A stretch of 64,000 bases of DNA, from positions 899,084 to 963,083 of the forward strand of contig NZ_MAQW01000001.1 of assembly GCF_001682855.1 (NCBI RefSeq), in the 5' to 3' direction. Source of the stretch: Bacillus sp. FJAT-27264. GTDB lineage: Bacteria > Bacillota > Bacilli > Paenibacillales > Paenibacillaceae. Shown here piece after piece: positions 53,631-62,576 of this stretch. Within the stretch, counting starts at the first letter, position 1. Each line of letters starts with the position of its first letter. The translations under genes and the position numbers were made by a program. Under the pieces are notes generated by a model. It was not told the DNA's origin. It worked only from the letters and a program-made list of their open reading frames with translations, and ran no database searches.

Positions 53631-54623
53631 ATGGCCGGCATACGCATCAGAGACATCGCTATCTATCATCCGAGTAACAAAATCGGTAATGATTTCTACA
53701 TCAAGCATTTTGACGATAGAGGAATAGAGATTCGTGGACTTCTGGCGGCATTGGGTCGTGAAACCCGCTACAGTATTGATAATGAGGACGAGAATGCACT
53801 GACTATGGGATTTGAGGCAGCTAGCAATGTGCTGGAACAAGCGGGACTTGCAGGCGAAGATATTGATCTTATCGCCTTCTCCAGCCAAACGCCGGAATAT
53901 ATCATCCCGACCAACTCGGTGATCATGCACCGTTTAATTAATGGCGCTGCCCGCACTATTTGCATCGATAGCAATGCAAACTGCATTGGCATGACAGCTG
54001 CCTTCGAACAGGTCAGCAGACAGATGATGGCGAATCCCCGTATCCGTCGTGCGCTGGTGATTGGTTCCGATCATATCCTTCCGCACACCGACCGCAATAA
54101 CCCGGTATATTATGCCGGATTCGGAGATGCTGCTGCAGCCGTCATTCTAGAGCGTGATGAGAATGCTGTGGGATTAATCGATGCTATCTACCAAACGGAT
54201 ACTTGTGTGTTGTACAATTCCGTCTTCCCTGCTGAAGGCTTAGCCAAATTGGGGACGAAGGGCGTCGCTCCTGGTGAGTTTAATGTAGAATTCACTCCCT
54301 TTGATGATTCCATTTGTGTAGAAGCGGCTGTTGAATCGATCAAGACATTGTTTGCCGATTCAGGCATCGCCCCGGAATCCATCAAAGCAGCCTGCTTCTC
54401 GCAGCTGTCTCTTCCCAATATACTAAGTGTTGCGGAAAAAGTCGGAATTGATAGCAGCGTAGCTGTGTATGTCGGGGATGAATTTGGTTATACTTCGACC
54501 AGCAGTCCATTCATTGCACTTCATAAGGCTGTATCTACCGGACAAATCGAACGCGGTGATAAAGTATTATTCTGGACTGTCGGTGGAGGCATGCAGAATA
54601 TTGCAGTTGTGATAGAATACTAG
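53631..54623 (+). CDS. 3-oxoacyl-ACP synthase III-like (thiolase-fold) enzyme
   Basis: A 330-residue KAS III/FabH-like enzyme. The active-site Cys is clear (Cys118 in DSNANCIGM). The rest of the FabH triad is replaced: HQAN aligns to SQLS (Gln258) and GNTS to GYTS (Tyr287). It may therefore condense without decarboxylation, transfer acyl groups like PqsD/DarB-type enzymes, or use another proton shuttle. SD AAGGGGG. It ends the operon; a terminator follows. Confidence 0.82.
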   Translation: MAGIRIRDIAIYHPSNKIGNDFYIKHFDDRGIEIRGLLAALGRETRYSIDNEDENALTMGFEAASNVLEQAGLAGEDIDLIAFSSQTPEYIIPTNSVIMHRLINGAARTICIDSNANCIGMTAAFEQVSRQMMANPRIRRALVIGSDHILPHTDRNNPVYYAGFGDAAAAVILERDENAVGLIDAIYQTDTCVLYNSVFPAEGLAKLGTKGVAPGEFNVEFTPFDDSICVEAAVESIKTLFADSGIAPESIKAACFSQLSLPNILSVAEKVGIDSSVAVYVGDEFGYTSTSSPFIALHKAVSTGQIERGDKVLFWTVGGGMQNIAVVIEY

Positions 54624-54646
54624 GCTTACTTATATAGGTGTACAAA

Positions 54647-54692
54647 AGAATCATTCCAACAGCAGTTTACTGCTAAGGAATGATTCTTTTTC
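54647..54692 (+). terminator. Terminator of the riboswitch operon
   Basis: 11-bp stem AGAATCATTCC/GGAATGATTCT with inner CAGCAG/CTGCT pairing and a U-run. The gap to 54856 has no recognised gene. Confidence 0.85.
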
Positions 54693-54856
54693 TATACCCC
54701 GTAGACCTGCCCAAAATCGATTCTAGCAGGCTCTTCTCTACGTGTCTTAGGGCTTTACTCATTTGTCTGTTAAAGGTGCTGCTGGAGACGATAAGGGGCT
54801 GACAGCTGCTTTTTGTTCCACGATGAACAAGATTAATCGGTTCCATTCAACAAAAA

Positions 54857-54880
54857 AGCACCTCCTAAATCGGAGGTGCT
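54857..54880 (-). terminator. Terminator of the res operon
   Basis: 9-bp stem AGCACCTCC/GGAGGTGCT followed on the minus strand by a U-run, 19 nt after the resE stop. Confidence 0.85.
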
Positions 54881-54898
54881 GCCAGACTTTGTTTAGAA

Positions 54899-56338
54899 TT
54901 ACTGTTTTTCGACAGGTAAGCGCAGTGTAAAGGTCGTTCCTTCACTCAATTTGCTCGCAGCCGAGATGTGACCATGATGGGATTCGACGATATTCTTAAC
55001 AATGGCGAGACCAAGCCCCGTTCCCCCGGATTCCCCGCGGACACGAGCTTTGTCAGCCTTGTAGAAACGTTCGAAGATATACGGAAGATCATCCGGCGGA
55101 ATACCGACGCCTTCGTCCCGAATCTCGATCTCGACATAGCGGCGGCTCTCCTGTATCGATTGCCCAGCGACGATCAGAATCTTTTTCCCGGCAGGCGTAT
55201 GTCGGAAAGCATTGTCCAACAGGTTGGTGAGTACTTGCTCCAGCTTATCCTCATCGGCCGCTTTCAGCAAGAGTTCTTCACTTAGCTTCCTGTACTGCAG
55301 ATCAATGCCACGTTCCTTGGCCCTCACAGAGAACTTGCGATAGACCCGTTCCAGCAATTCACTCATATCTACCTGAGCCTTCAACATATCTGTATGTCCA
55401 GCTTCCATTCGTGCCAGATCCAGCAGATCCTTCACGAGCCGGCCCATGCGCAGCGACTCATCATGAATGACCTGAATCAATTCGCTGCTCTCCTCGGGTG
55501 AAGAGGCCATACCGTCAAGCAATGCTTCACTGTACCCCTGCATCATAGACAACGGAGTGCGAATCTCATGCGATACATTAGCCACGAAGTCACGCCGCAT
55601 TTTCTCCAGCTTGACCTCTTCGGTCACATCACGCAGCACCGCTACAGCACCACGAATATGGTTCTCGGAATACAGCGGGGCCATATGTACAGACCACACA
55701 CCCTGCCGGACATGCACATTAGAGCGCTGGTCGCCCCCTTCCTGCAACGTGCTCAGAAAGAGCGGACGAAGCGGTAACGGAACCTCTCCCTTGCTGATAA
55801 CCTCTTCACCGGGCTCAGGATCAGCTTCTTGCTCCCACTCCAGGTTACGCCAAGTCTCCAGCAAGGATTGTCCATGTGGATTAGTCAGAATAATGTGGCC
55901 TTCAATGTCAAAGGTGACTACAGCATCACTCATACTGCGCAGAACACTGGACAGATGGCCCTTCTCATGATTAAGACTGCGAATATTCTCTTCCAGCTCC
56001 GCCGCCATATGATTGAAAGAGGTGGCGAGCTGCCCGATTTCATCACTGGTGACAAGGGTCAGCCGGGTTCCGTATTCGCCTTTGCGAATGTTGTTAGCGG
56101 CTTCGATCACCTGCTGCATCGGCTGTGTTATCTTAGTGAACAGAAACAAGGCAAAGAACGTCGTCAGAGAAAACCCAATCATGCATGTGTACAAAAATAA
56201 GCGCTTGATCGCCCCGGAATTGGCAAAATTACTGTCGATATAAGGCAACAGGAATAGTCCCAGTGTCATCAGTACGACAGCAACCAGACAGATGATCGTG
56301 ACCCACAGCTTGCCGACAAGGCTTCTCCAGAAGTTCAC
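54899..56338 (-). CDS. resE: Sensor histidine kinase ResE
   Basis: Partner of ResD in redox and oxygen control of respiration. 479 residues: TM1 (about 9-32), a 14-residue loop, TM2 (about 47-68), HAMP, PAS, HisKA with FVANVSHEIRTPLSMMQGY (phospho-His) and the ATPase domain (LLDNAFRHTPAGK; GGTGLGLAIVK). The B. subtilis protein has an external domain of over 100 residues that is absent here, so redox sensing would rest on the PAS domain. GTG start directly after resD. Confidence 0.93.
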   Translation of the reverse strand: MNFWRSLVGKLWVTIICLVAVVLMTLGLFLLPYIDSNFANSGAIKRLFLYTCMIGFSLTTFFALFLFTKITQPMQQVIEAANNIRKGEYGTRLTLVTSDEIGQLATSFNHMAAELEENIRSLNHEKGHLSSVLRSMSDAVVTFDIEGHIILTNPHGQSLLETWRNLEWEQEADPEPGEEVISKGEVPLPLRPLFLSTLQEGGDQRSNVHVRQGVWSVHMAPLYSENHIRGAVAVLRDVTEEVKLEKMRRDFVANVSHEIRTPLSMMQGYSEALLDGMASSPEESSELIQVIHDESLRMGRLVKDLLDLARMEAGHTDMLKAQVDMSELLERVYRKFSVRAKERGIDLQYRKLSEELLLKAADEDKLEQVLTNLLDNAFRHTPAGKKILIVAGQSIQESRRYVEIEIRDEGVGIPPDDLPYIFERFYKADKARVRGESGGTGLGLAIVKNIVESHHGHISAASKLSEGTTFTLRLPVEKQ

Positions 56339-57055
56339 CTATTTAGGTACCTCAAGTTTGTAGCCCACTCCCCATACGGTCGTGATCATGCTTGCGGATT
56401 CCGGCGATACTTTATTCAATTTCTCACGAAGACGCTTCACATGCGTATCTACAGTGCGCAAATCTCCGAAAAATTCATAATTCCAGACGTCCTTGAGCAG
56501 TTCTTCACGCGAGAACACCTTATCTGGCGAAATCGCCAGGTAATGCAGCAGCTCGTATTCCTTAGGGGTCAGGCTGACTTCCTGGCCGCCGGCAGTTACA
56601 CGGTGGGCATCATGTTCGATAATAAGGTGCGGGAATACAATATTGTTGCTGGAATTGCTCTCCTTGGATAGAAAAGCTGTAGCCGAGGAACGGCGCATAA
56701 TCGCCTTCACCCGGTAGATGACTTCACGCGGACTGAACGGCTTGACGACATAATCGTCTGCACCCATCTCAAAGCCCTGCACCCTGTTGATCTCCTCACC
56801 CTTGGCGGTAAGCATTAACACCGGTGTCGATTTAACGCCGCGAAGTCTAGTCAGTACTTCAATCCCGTCAATGCCGGGCAGCATCACATCCAGCAGAATC
56901 AGCCCGTAATCATTGGCTGTTGCTTTGCGAAGGGCGATCTCTCCATCCTCCGCTTCGTCAATTTCATAACCTTCTTTTTCGAGATACATCTTAAGCAGGC
57001 GGCGGATACGTTCTTCGTCATCCACGACCAGAATTCTGTTCAAATGATCTGCCAT
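56339..57055 (-). CDS. resD: Response regulator ResD
   Basis: An OmpR/PhoB-type response regulator, 238 residues. Receiver with VVDDEERIRR (acid pocket), phospho-Asp in GLILLDVMLPG, and Lys in YVVKPFSPRE; winged-helix DNA-binding domain with SLTPKEYELLHYLA and VDTHVKRLREK. In Bacillus it activates anaerobic and cytochrome genes. SD GGGGTTG; 76 nt lie between resC and resD. Confidence 0.95.
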   Translation of the reverse strand: MADHLNRILVVDDEERIRRLLKMYLEKEGYEIDEAEDGEIALRKATANDYGLILLDVMLPGIDGIEVLTRLRGVKSTPVLMLTAKGEEINRVQGFEMGADDYVVKPFSPREVIYRVKAIMRRSSATAFLSKESNSSNNIVFPHLIIEHDAHRVTAGGQEVSLTPKEYELLHYLAISPDKVFSREELLKDVWNYEFFGDLRTVDTHVKRLREKLNKVSPESASMITTVWGVGYKLEVPK

Positions 57056-57131
57056 TTCACAACAACCCCTTCATCAAATACAGTAGAACGTTACCCTTAC
57101 TATCGGCTGTCTTGGCAGATTTACTTACCGC

Positions 57132-58394
57132 TTAATCCGTTCCTGCATAGGAATGAAGTCCCGCAATGACCAGATTAACGCCAACCAGGGTAAACATTAC
57201 GACCAAAAAGCCGAGTACGGCGAGCCACGCGGACTTGCGTCCCTGCCATCCGCGAGCAAGCCGTAAATGGAGATAGGCGCTATAAAACAGCCAGGTGACA
57301 AGAGCCCAGACCTCTTTGGGGTCCCAACCCCAGAATCTTCCCCAAGCCACTTGAGCCCATATCATTGCAAAAATCAAAGCCCCCAAGGTAAAAATCGGGA
57401 AGCCTATCGCTATGGCCCGGTAGGTGATCTCATCGAGATCATCAGCGTCGATACCGTCCATTGCGGGATGCAGGGCTGCCCCCAGCGGTTTGCGGACTAT
57501 CAGCCGAATCAACCCGTAGAGAATTAGCCCGGAAAGGAGCGACCAGATTACGGTATTAAACTTCCGGCCCGCGTTCACACCATTCATCCAGGAAGGCGCT
57601 TCGAACAACGGTTTTTTCATGCCCAGGAAGGGCTGGAAGCTCTCAATTTCGCTATGGTAAGGTGCCACAATCGGCGGCATTTTATAACTCACTCTCTCTA
57701 TTGTACTATCTTCCTGCCCAGGGCTGTCAATCGTAACGTTCTCGCGGACAAAAATCGATTCATATCCGGCTCCCCGGAAAGCGAAAACCGACCCTAGAAA
57801 GGCTATAATGACAATAATAGAGAACAAGGTAAATTCAACAAGCCGTTGCTGCTTACGGTCATTCTTCTCCTTGCTAGTGAAGTTCACAGTGCGTAGGAGA
57901 TACATAAGTCCCGCGGCAAAACCAACAGCAAAGAACGACTCTCCCAGCGCTGCCAACGTGACGTGAATGTTCAGGTAGATAGATTTCAGCGAAGGGATCA
58001 GCGGCTGAACCTCCTGCGGGAACACAGCAGCATAGGCCATAATAATAATCGAGATAGGAACTGCAAACAGCCCCAGCAAGATTTTACGGTAAATGGCGAA
58101 GATCACGGTAAACGCGACCATCACCATCATCGACAGGAAGGTCATGAATTCATACATATTACTAACCGGGATATGACCTGCCCCCGCCCAACGGGTAAAG
58201 AAATAAGCCATGTGGCATAAGAGTCCCAGTGAAGAGCCGATAAAAGCAATCCGGCCCCAGCGGGCAGTGTGTTCCTCCGGTTTGCGACCGGACCATTTCC
58301 GGCCCATAATGGCAATCGTGAATAGCATGAACGAACCGCTGTATAAGAAAAAGGCGGCTATAAAGACATCACTGCTGAAATCGAGTAAGCTCAT
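57132..58394 (-). CDS. resC: Cytochrome c biogenesis protein ResC (CcsA/CcsB type)
   Basis: Haem-handling membrane protein of system II cytochrome c maturation. 420 residues with about eight hydrophobic helices and the tryptophan-rich WAQVAWGRFWGWDPKEVWAL signature near 340-360. Overlaps resB by 4 nt. Confidence 0.95.
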   Translation of the reverse strand: MSLLDFSSDVFIAAFFLYSGSFMLFTIAIMGRKWSGRKPEEHTARWGRIAFIGSSLGLLCHMAYFFTRWAGAGHIPVSNMYEFMTFLSMMVMVAFTVIFAIYRKILLGLFAVPISIIIMAYAAVFPQEVQPLIPSLKSIYLNIHVTLAALGESFFAVGFAAGLMYLLRTVNFTSKEKNDRKQQRLVEFTLFSIIVIIAFLGSVFAFRGAGYESIFVRENVTIDSPGQEDSTIERVSYKMPPIVAPYHSEIESFQPFLGMKKPLFEAPSWMNGVNAGRKFNTVIWSLLSGLILYGLIRLIVRKPLGAALHPAMDGIDADDLDEITYRAIAIGFPIFTLGALIFAMIWAQVAWGRFWGWDPKEVWALVTWLFYSAYLHLRLARGWQGRKSAWLAVLGFLVVMFTLVGVNLVIAGLHSYAGTD

Positions 58395-60076
58395 GCTTGA
58401 CCTCCCCCGTTGTCCAATGATTTTTCATCCACTACCATGTCTACCTTCTCCAGAATGGATACAATCTCACGGCGAAATCCGAACCAGTTCTTGTTCGTAT
58501 GTCCTCCAAGGATAAGCTCTCCGTTCTGGACGGTTAGCCAGATGCGTCTGTGCTGCCAGTAGAAGCCCAGTACAAGGCCCAACATCACTATACCCGCACC
58601 TACCCATACAAAAGGCATTGCCCGGTCCACACGCACATTCAGGTATGCCGTGGATTCGGAAAAATCGACATCCTGCATGCTGCTGACTTCAAGCTCCAGG
58701 AAGCGATCTGCTCCACCCAGCTTGTCGTTGATGCCCTCCTGCTGAAACTGCACCTTGTCAACCTGCTTAGGGAAATAGAAATACTGTTGACCATCTGCCG
58801 GCAGGCCCGGTCCCTTAATCAGGAAGAGAAAGGCCGGTGCATTGGGATATGGCGTTTTGGACACTGGCTGCCCGCTCTCGTTCAGACCGAAATCCATGTA
58901 CTTCTCCTTCAGGGCAAGTGTATAAGGTCCTGCCTCGAAACTGCGCTGCGGGTTCTTCATCTCCAGCTTGAATTTCCCATATGCCTCCCCGGTCCGCTTA
59001 TTCTTAAGTTCCGGCTGTACTGAACGCAGGACAGGGGTGAGATCATAATCAAACTGATACGCTTTCAAACCATTGTAGCTCAAAGGAGAGTTGACCTGGA
59101 TATCATGTGCGGCCACTTCTTTTAGCTGCGGTGTACGCGTCGGATCCCCACAGTCTGCTATACATTCGTACAGGACCGCCTTGGTTTCGTACAGCTTGGG
59201 CAGCACTTTTTTGCCCCGGAATTCTTCCGGCATTTCAGCTTCGGTGTAGAATTCTACGGTGAATTTCTCATTCTTAAGATAAAAGGTCGTGTCCGGAATT
59301 GGCGTAACCTCCCCTTGCGGAAAGGCAAGGTGCTGATCCATATTTAGACCCGGCAACCCTCTCGCTAATACGGCAAGTAAAAAAATAATCAGGCCAATAT
59401 GTATGACGTATGGCCCCCAGCGGCTGAAGCGGTGCTTCTCGGCGAGTAACGCCCCGCCCTCCGTGATGACACGGTAACCTCGCTTCTTCAAGGGATTAGA
59501 TATCCGGCTGACCCAGACCTCCGGCTCCTCCTGCATCTCCGTGACCAGCACAACCTTTTGCCGGGTCAGGAACTGTCGGTGTTTGCGGATTTTCTGTCTT
59601 GTTAGCGCTTTATAAAGTGGAAGCACGCGGTCAAGGCTACAAATCACGAGCGAGGCCCCGATCATTACCAGCAGCAGGACGAACCACCAAGATTCATATG
59701 TATGGGATAGTCCGAGCTTATAATAGATGTGCCCTGCAGTTCCGTATTGCTCCTTGTAATAGGTTGAAGCATCAATATTGAGAAAGGTACTCTCCTGCGG
59801 AAAGATAGTTCCCAGCATGGAGCCAAGCAGTGTCAGAACGATCAGATAGATGGCGATTTTGACAGATGAAAAAAAATTCCAGACGAGGTCGATCACATTC
59901 GGGTTGGAACGTTGTGAACGGCGGGCTACACCGTCATAACGCATTTCAAGGTTTTCACTGGAATTCCCCGCTTCGTCCAGCGGCTTGCCACAGGCTTCGC
60001 AGAGAACTGTGCCTACCGGGTTCTGATGACCACATTCGCATTTGGTGTTGGTAATTAGCGGCGTCCGTCCGCTCAT
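58391..60076 (-). CDS. resB: Cytochrome c biogenesis protein ResB
   Basis: Partner of ResC in delivering haem to apocytochrome c. 561 residues with four hydrophobic helices and a large external domain. An N-terminal zinc-ribbon-like start (CECGHQNPVGTVLCEACGK, two CxxC-type pairs) is an unusual addition seen in some relatives. SD and start overlap the resA stop (ATGA). Confidence 0.92.
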   Translation of the reverse strand: MSGRTPLITNTKCECGHQNPVGTVLCEACGKPLDEAGNSSENLEMRYDGVARRSQRSNPNVIDLVWNFFSSVKIAIYLIVLTLLGSMLGTIFPQESTFLNIDASTYYKEQYGTAGHIYYKLGLSHTYESWWFVLLLVMIGASLVICSLDRVLPLYKALTRQKIRKHRQFLTRQKVVLVTEMQEEPEVWVSRISNPLKKRGYRVITEGGALLAEKHRFSRWGPYVIHIGLIIFLLAVLARGLPGLNMDQHLAFPQGEVTPIPDTTFYLKNEKFTVEFYTEAEMPEEFRGKKVLPKLYETKAVLYECIADCGDPTRTPQLKEVAAHDIQVNSPLSYNGLKAYQFDYDLTPVLRSVQPELKNKRTGEAYGKFKLEMKNPQRSFEAGPYTLALKEKYMDFGLNESGQPVSKTPYPNAPAFLFLIKGPGLPADGQQYFYFPKQVDKVQFQQEGINDKLGGADRFLELEVSSMQDVDFSESTAYLNVRVDRAMPFVWVGAGIVMLGLVLGFYWQHRRIWLTVQNGELILGGHTNKNWFGFRREIVSILEKVDMVVDEKSLDNGGGQA

Positions 60077-60597
60077 GGGCCCACCAACTTCCCGATTTGT
60101 GAATCCAGCGTATCCAGATCAAGCTGACCGATATGAATACTGTCCACCTTGCCCTTTTTATTAATGAAAAAAGTCGTAGGCATCGGCGAAATCCCGTAGC
60201 TGCGTACTGCATTCCGCCCCGGGTCCATAACAATCGGAAAATTGATGTTTACCATCTTCACAAAGTTTTCCACAGTCATTTGGTCTTCGCCTACATTTAC
60301 GCCTACGACAACAACGCCTTGATCCTTCCATTTCTCCCACTGTGCCTGGAGAGCTGGCATTTCCTTCACGCATGGCGCGCACCAGGAGCCCCAGAAATTC
60401 AGCACGACAGCCTTACCTTTGTACTCATTGAGCGTATGAGCTTTGCCGTCCAAGCCCAACAGGTCAAAGGCTGGCGCCTTACTGCCTTCCTTGGGTTTAC
60501 CGTCCCCTCCAAATACGGAGGTAGCGATGGCATAACCGCCAAGCAGAACTACCAGTAATAAAATTACAATCTGAACCAGCTTTCTAGCTTTGCCCAC
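60073..60597 (-). CDS. resA: Thiol-disulfide oxidoreductase ResA
   Basis: Membrane-anchored thioredoxin that reduces cytochrome c CXXCH cysteines before haem attachment. 174 residues with an N-terminal anchor (about 7-27) and the active site WGSWCAPCVKEMP. GTG start after GGGGGC. First gene of resABCDE. Confidence 0.95.
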   Translation of the reverse strand: MGKARKLVQIVILLLVVLLGGYAIATSVFGGDGKPKEGSKAPAFDLLGLDGKAHTLNEYKGKAVVLNFWGSWCAPCVKEMPALQAQWEKWKDQGVVVVGVNVGEDQMTVENFVKMVNINFPIVMDPGRNAVRSYGISPMPTTFFINKKGKVDSIHIGQLDLDTLDSQIGKLVGP

Positions 60598-60708
60598 ACA
60601 TGAAGCCCCCTTCTGTGACGCAACTCGTTACTTTAGTTGTTAGGTGTGAACATCCTATGAACATTATAACGAATATTGTCACAACTTTAGGGCGCCAAAT
60701 TGTGAACT

Positions 60709-61467
60709 TTATGTGTCCTTGCGTGGTGTTTTTGACTTAAGCAATCCACTTTTGGCAATTTGCTGCAGATGATTGATTTCATCCTTAGTCAAATGGCGAT
60801 AGGAGCCGCGTTTTAGATTCTGCAGCAAAATATCCCCGAACGAAATCCGTTTCAACCGGGTAACGGGGTGAGACACGGCCTCGAACATCCGGCGAACCTG
60901 CCGGTTGCGTCCTTCATGGATCGTGATGCTGATTACCGCTTCCTTGTTAGCTTCGTCGATGTCCTTGTACTCCACTTCTGCCGGAGCAGTCATGCCATCT
61001 TCAAGCTTGATACCCGACTTCAGCTTGTCCAGCGCACTGCCATGCGGCACACCCTTGACCGTGGCCAGGTACGTCTTGGGAACATGATGCTTGGGATGCG
61101 TCAGCAGATTAGCGAATTCGCCATCATTAGTCAGCAGAAGCAATCCTTCCGTATCGTAGTCCAGGCGGCCAACAGGGTATACCCGCTCGTTGATGCCCTT
61201 CAAATAATCCGTAACGACCTTGCGGCCTTTGGGATCGGAAGCGCTTGTGATTACGCCCTTGGGCTTGTTGAACATAATGTAGATTTTATTCTCGCCCCGG
61301 ATTTCCTTACCGGAGACCTTGATAATATCTTGGGCGGGGTCCACCTTCGTACCCAGTGTGGTTACGAGTTCCCCGTTAACCTCTACTTTGCCGGCCAAAA
61401 TCAATTCCTCGCACTTGCGTCTGGATGCAACGCCAGCTTGTGCCAAAACTTTCTGTAATCTTTCCAT
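60709..61467 (-). CDS. rluB: Ribosomal large subunit pseudouridine synthase B
   Basis: Makes a pseudouridine in 23S rRNA. 252 residues: S4-like N-domain (MERLQKVLAQAGVASRRKCE) and the catalytic Asp in YPVGRLDYDTEGLLLLTNDG. Same order as B. subtilis (rluB upstream of res genes). Confidence 0.95.
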   Translation of the reverse strand: MERLQKVLAQAGVASRRKCEELILAGKVEVNGELVTTLGTKVDPAQDIIKVSGKEIRGENKIYIMFNKPKGVITSASDPKGRKVVTDYLKGINERVYPVGRLDYDTEGLLLLTNDGEFANLLTHPKHHVPKTYLATVKGVPHGSALDKLKSGIKLEDGMTAPAEVEYKDIDEANKEAVISITIHEGRNRQVRRMFEAVSHPVTRLKRISFGDILLQNLKRGSYRHLTKDEINHLQQIAKSGLLKSKTPRKDT

Positions 61468-61487
61468 TTTCGACTAGTCACCTCAGA

Positions 61488-61832
61488 CTAATGATAACCA
61501 CCCGAGGGATAAATCACAAGTTCATTCCACGGAAAAAATGCACCAGGGCAAGAATTACTATGAGGTTCGATAAGAAGTGGGTTAATTCCGTAGCGTGAGG
61601 CCAGCTCCAGAATCAGTTTGCCTGTGGCAAACAGCTGGTCTTTTCTGCGCTGTGGCTCCGGTGCACTTTCAGCTGTACTGAAATCTCCCTCCAGACAGAG
61701 ATGAATATAATTTGGATCGGTGAGCAGCGGGGCGGCATAAATGGACCCGTCCTGCCCGACCCAAAAGTCGAAGCCTTTACCGTTAATGGACGGGCAGCGG
61801 GAATGATGTAAAATAAATCCTTTATAAGTCAT
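61488..61832 (-). CDS. N-acetylmuramoyl-L-alanine amidase-like protein (Amidase_2 type)
   Basis: A 114-residue single-domain protein. ILHHSRCP and DFWVGQDGSIYAAP, then PHSNSCPGAFFPW, resemble the zinc-binding Amidase_2/PGRP fold (His in HH, later H and C). It has no signal peptide, so it may act inside the cell or be a remnant. ATG at 61832 follows GGAGGGA at a rather long spacing; the frame is open to an ATG at 61871. Confidence 0.65.
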   Translation of the reverse strand: MTYKGFILHHSRCPSINGKGFDFWVGQDGSIYAAPLLTDPNYIHLCLEGDFSTAESAPEPQRRKDQLFATGKLILELASRYGINPLLIEPHSNSCPGAFFPWNELVIYPSGGYH

Positions 61833-61960
61833 CAGCGGAATCTCTCCCTCCACACATTGCTGCAATAGCATATGCCCAGGAGTAATGCCGGGTGACGATC
61901 TAGCGGTGAATATCTTGTACTTTGCAAAAGGGATTAGTGCGGGGGAGATTACGGGTAGGG

Positions 61961-62000
61961 AGATACGGAGAAATACGGAGAGATACGGAGAGATGCGGAC
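61961..62000. repeat. 10-bp tandem repeat, four units
   Basis: Exact 10-nt register: AGATACGGAG, AAATACGGAG, AGATACGGAG, AGATGCGGAC. It lies in the 61872-62576 gap, which holds no gene. Confidence 0.8.
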
Positions 62001-62235
62001 AGAGTACTAAAGTGATGATGTATTCATTTCATGGAACTTTCAGGAACTTATCGAGGACTGACCGAGAACTGACCAGGGAACTGATGTAACGTGCACAATG
62101 TGGAGCTGACACGCAAGTTCAGTGAATCAGAAAACCCAAGCTTTCACTTGGTCGCCTGCGCTACTACAGTTGCTATCCCCACCGTTTTCCCTCATGTAAC
62201 GTTTTTTTCTAAAGTCTACTCAGCGTTAAAATACC

Positions 62236-62420
62236 GTCATTTTTGTACCTTAAATTGATGATTTTAGAGTGAAAAAGGGAATTAAGTGCATTATTGTACC
62301 TTATTTTTCTACATATCACTAAAAAGGTGGTATACCCGAATAATTAACATACAAAAATGCCCTTACTGGATCCCCCCCTTTGTTGCCGCCGAATTAAGGT
62401 ACAAGAATGCTCTTATTTAC
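62236..62420. repeat. Cluster of four copies of a 21-bp intergenic element
   Basis: Copies of TAAGGTACAANAATGCNCTTA: 62236-62252 and 62282-62303 on the minus strand, 62349-62366 (truncated left end) and 62396-62416 on the plus strand. The ends TAAG/CTTA are inverted. The copies diverge by a few bases and lie in both orientations in a gene-free space between the amidase and spmB. Confidence 0.65.
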
Positions 62421-62576
62421 GTATTCCCGAGGCTGGAAGCAAACCGACGCTGAGCTAGAAAGTCCCTCCCATGTTGTTCAAAGGGTTTACTGGAGACTCC
62501 AACCATCCTGCCCATCACCATGCTGCTCGTACCTCGCCCGCCTCACCCTTTAGGCCAACGCTGCTTGGATACCCTA

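Noticed and set aside
54693..54856. Possible remnant gene between the two terminators
   Set aside because: Only frames of about 30 codons exist, with no motif. Nothing can be supported.
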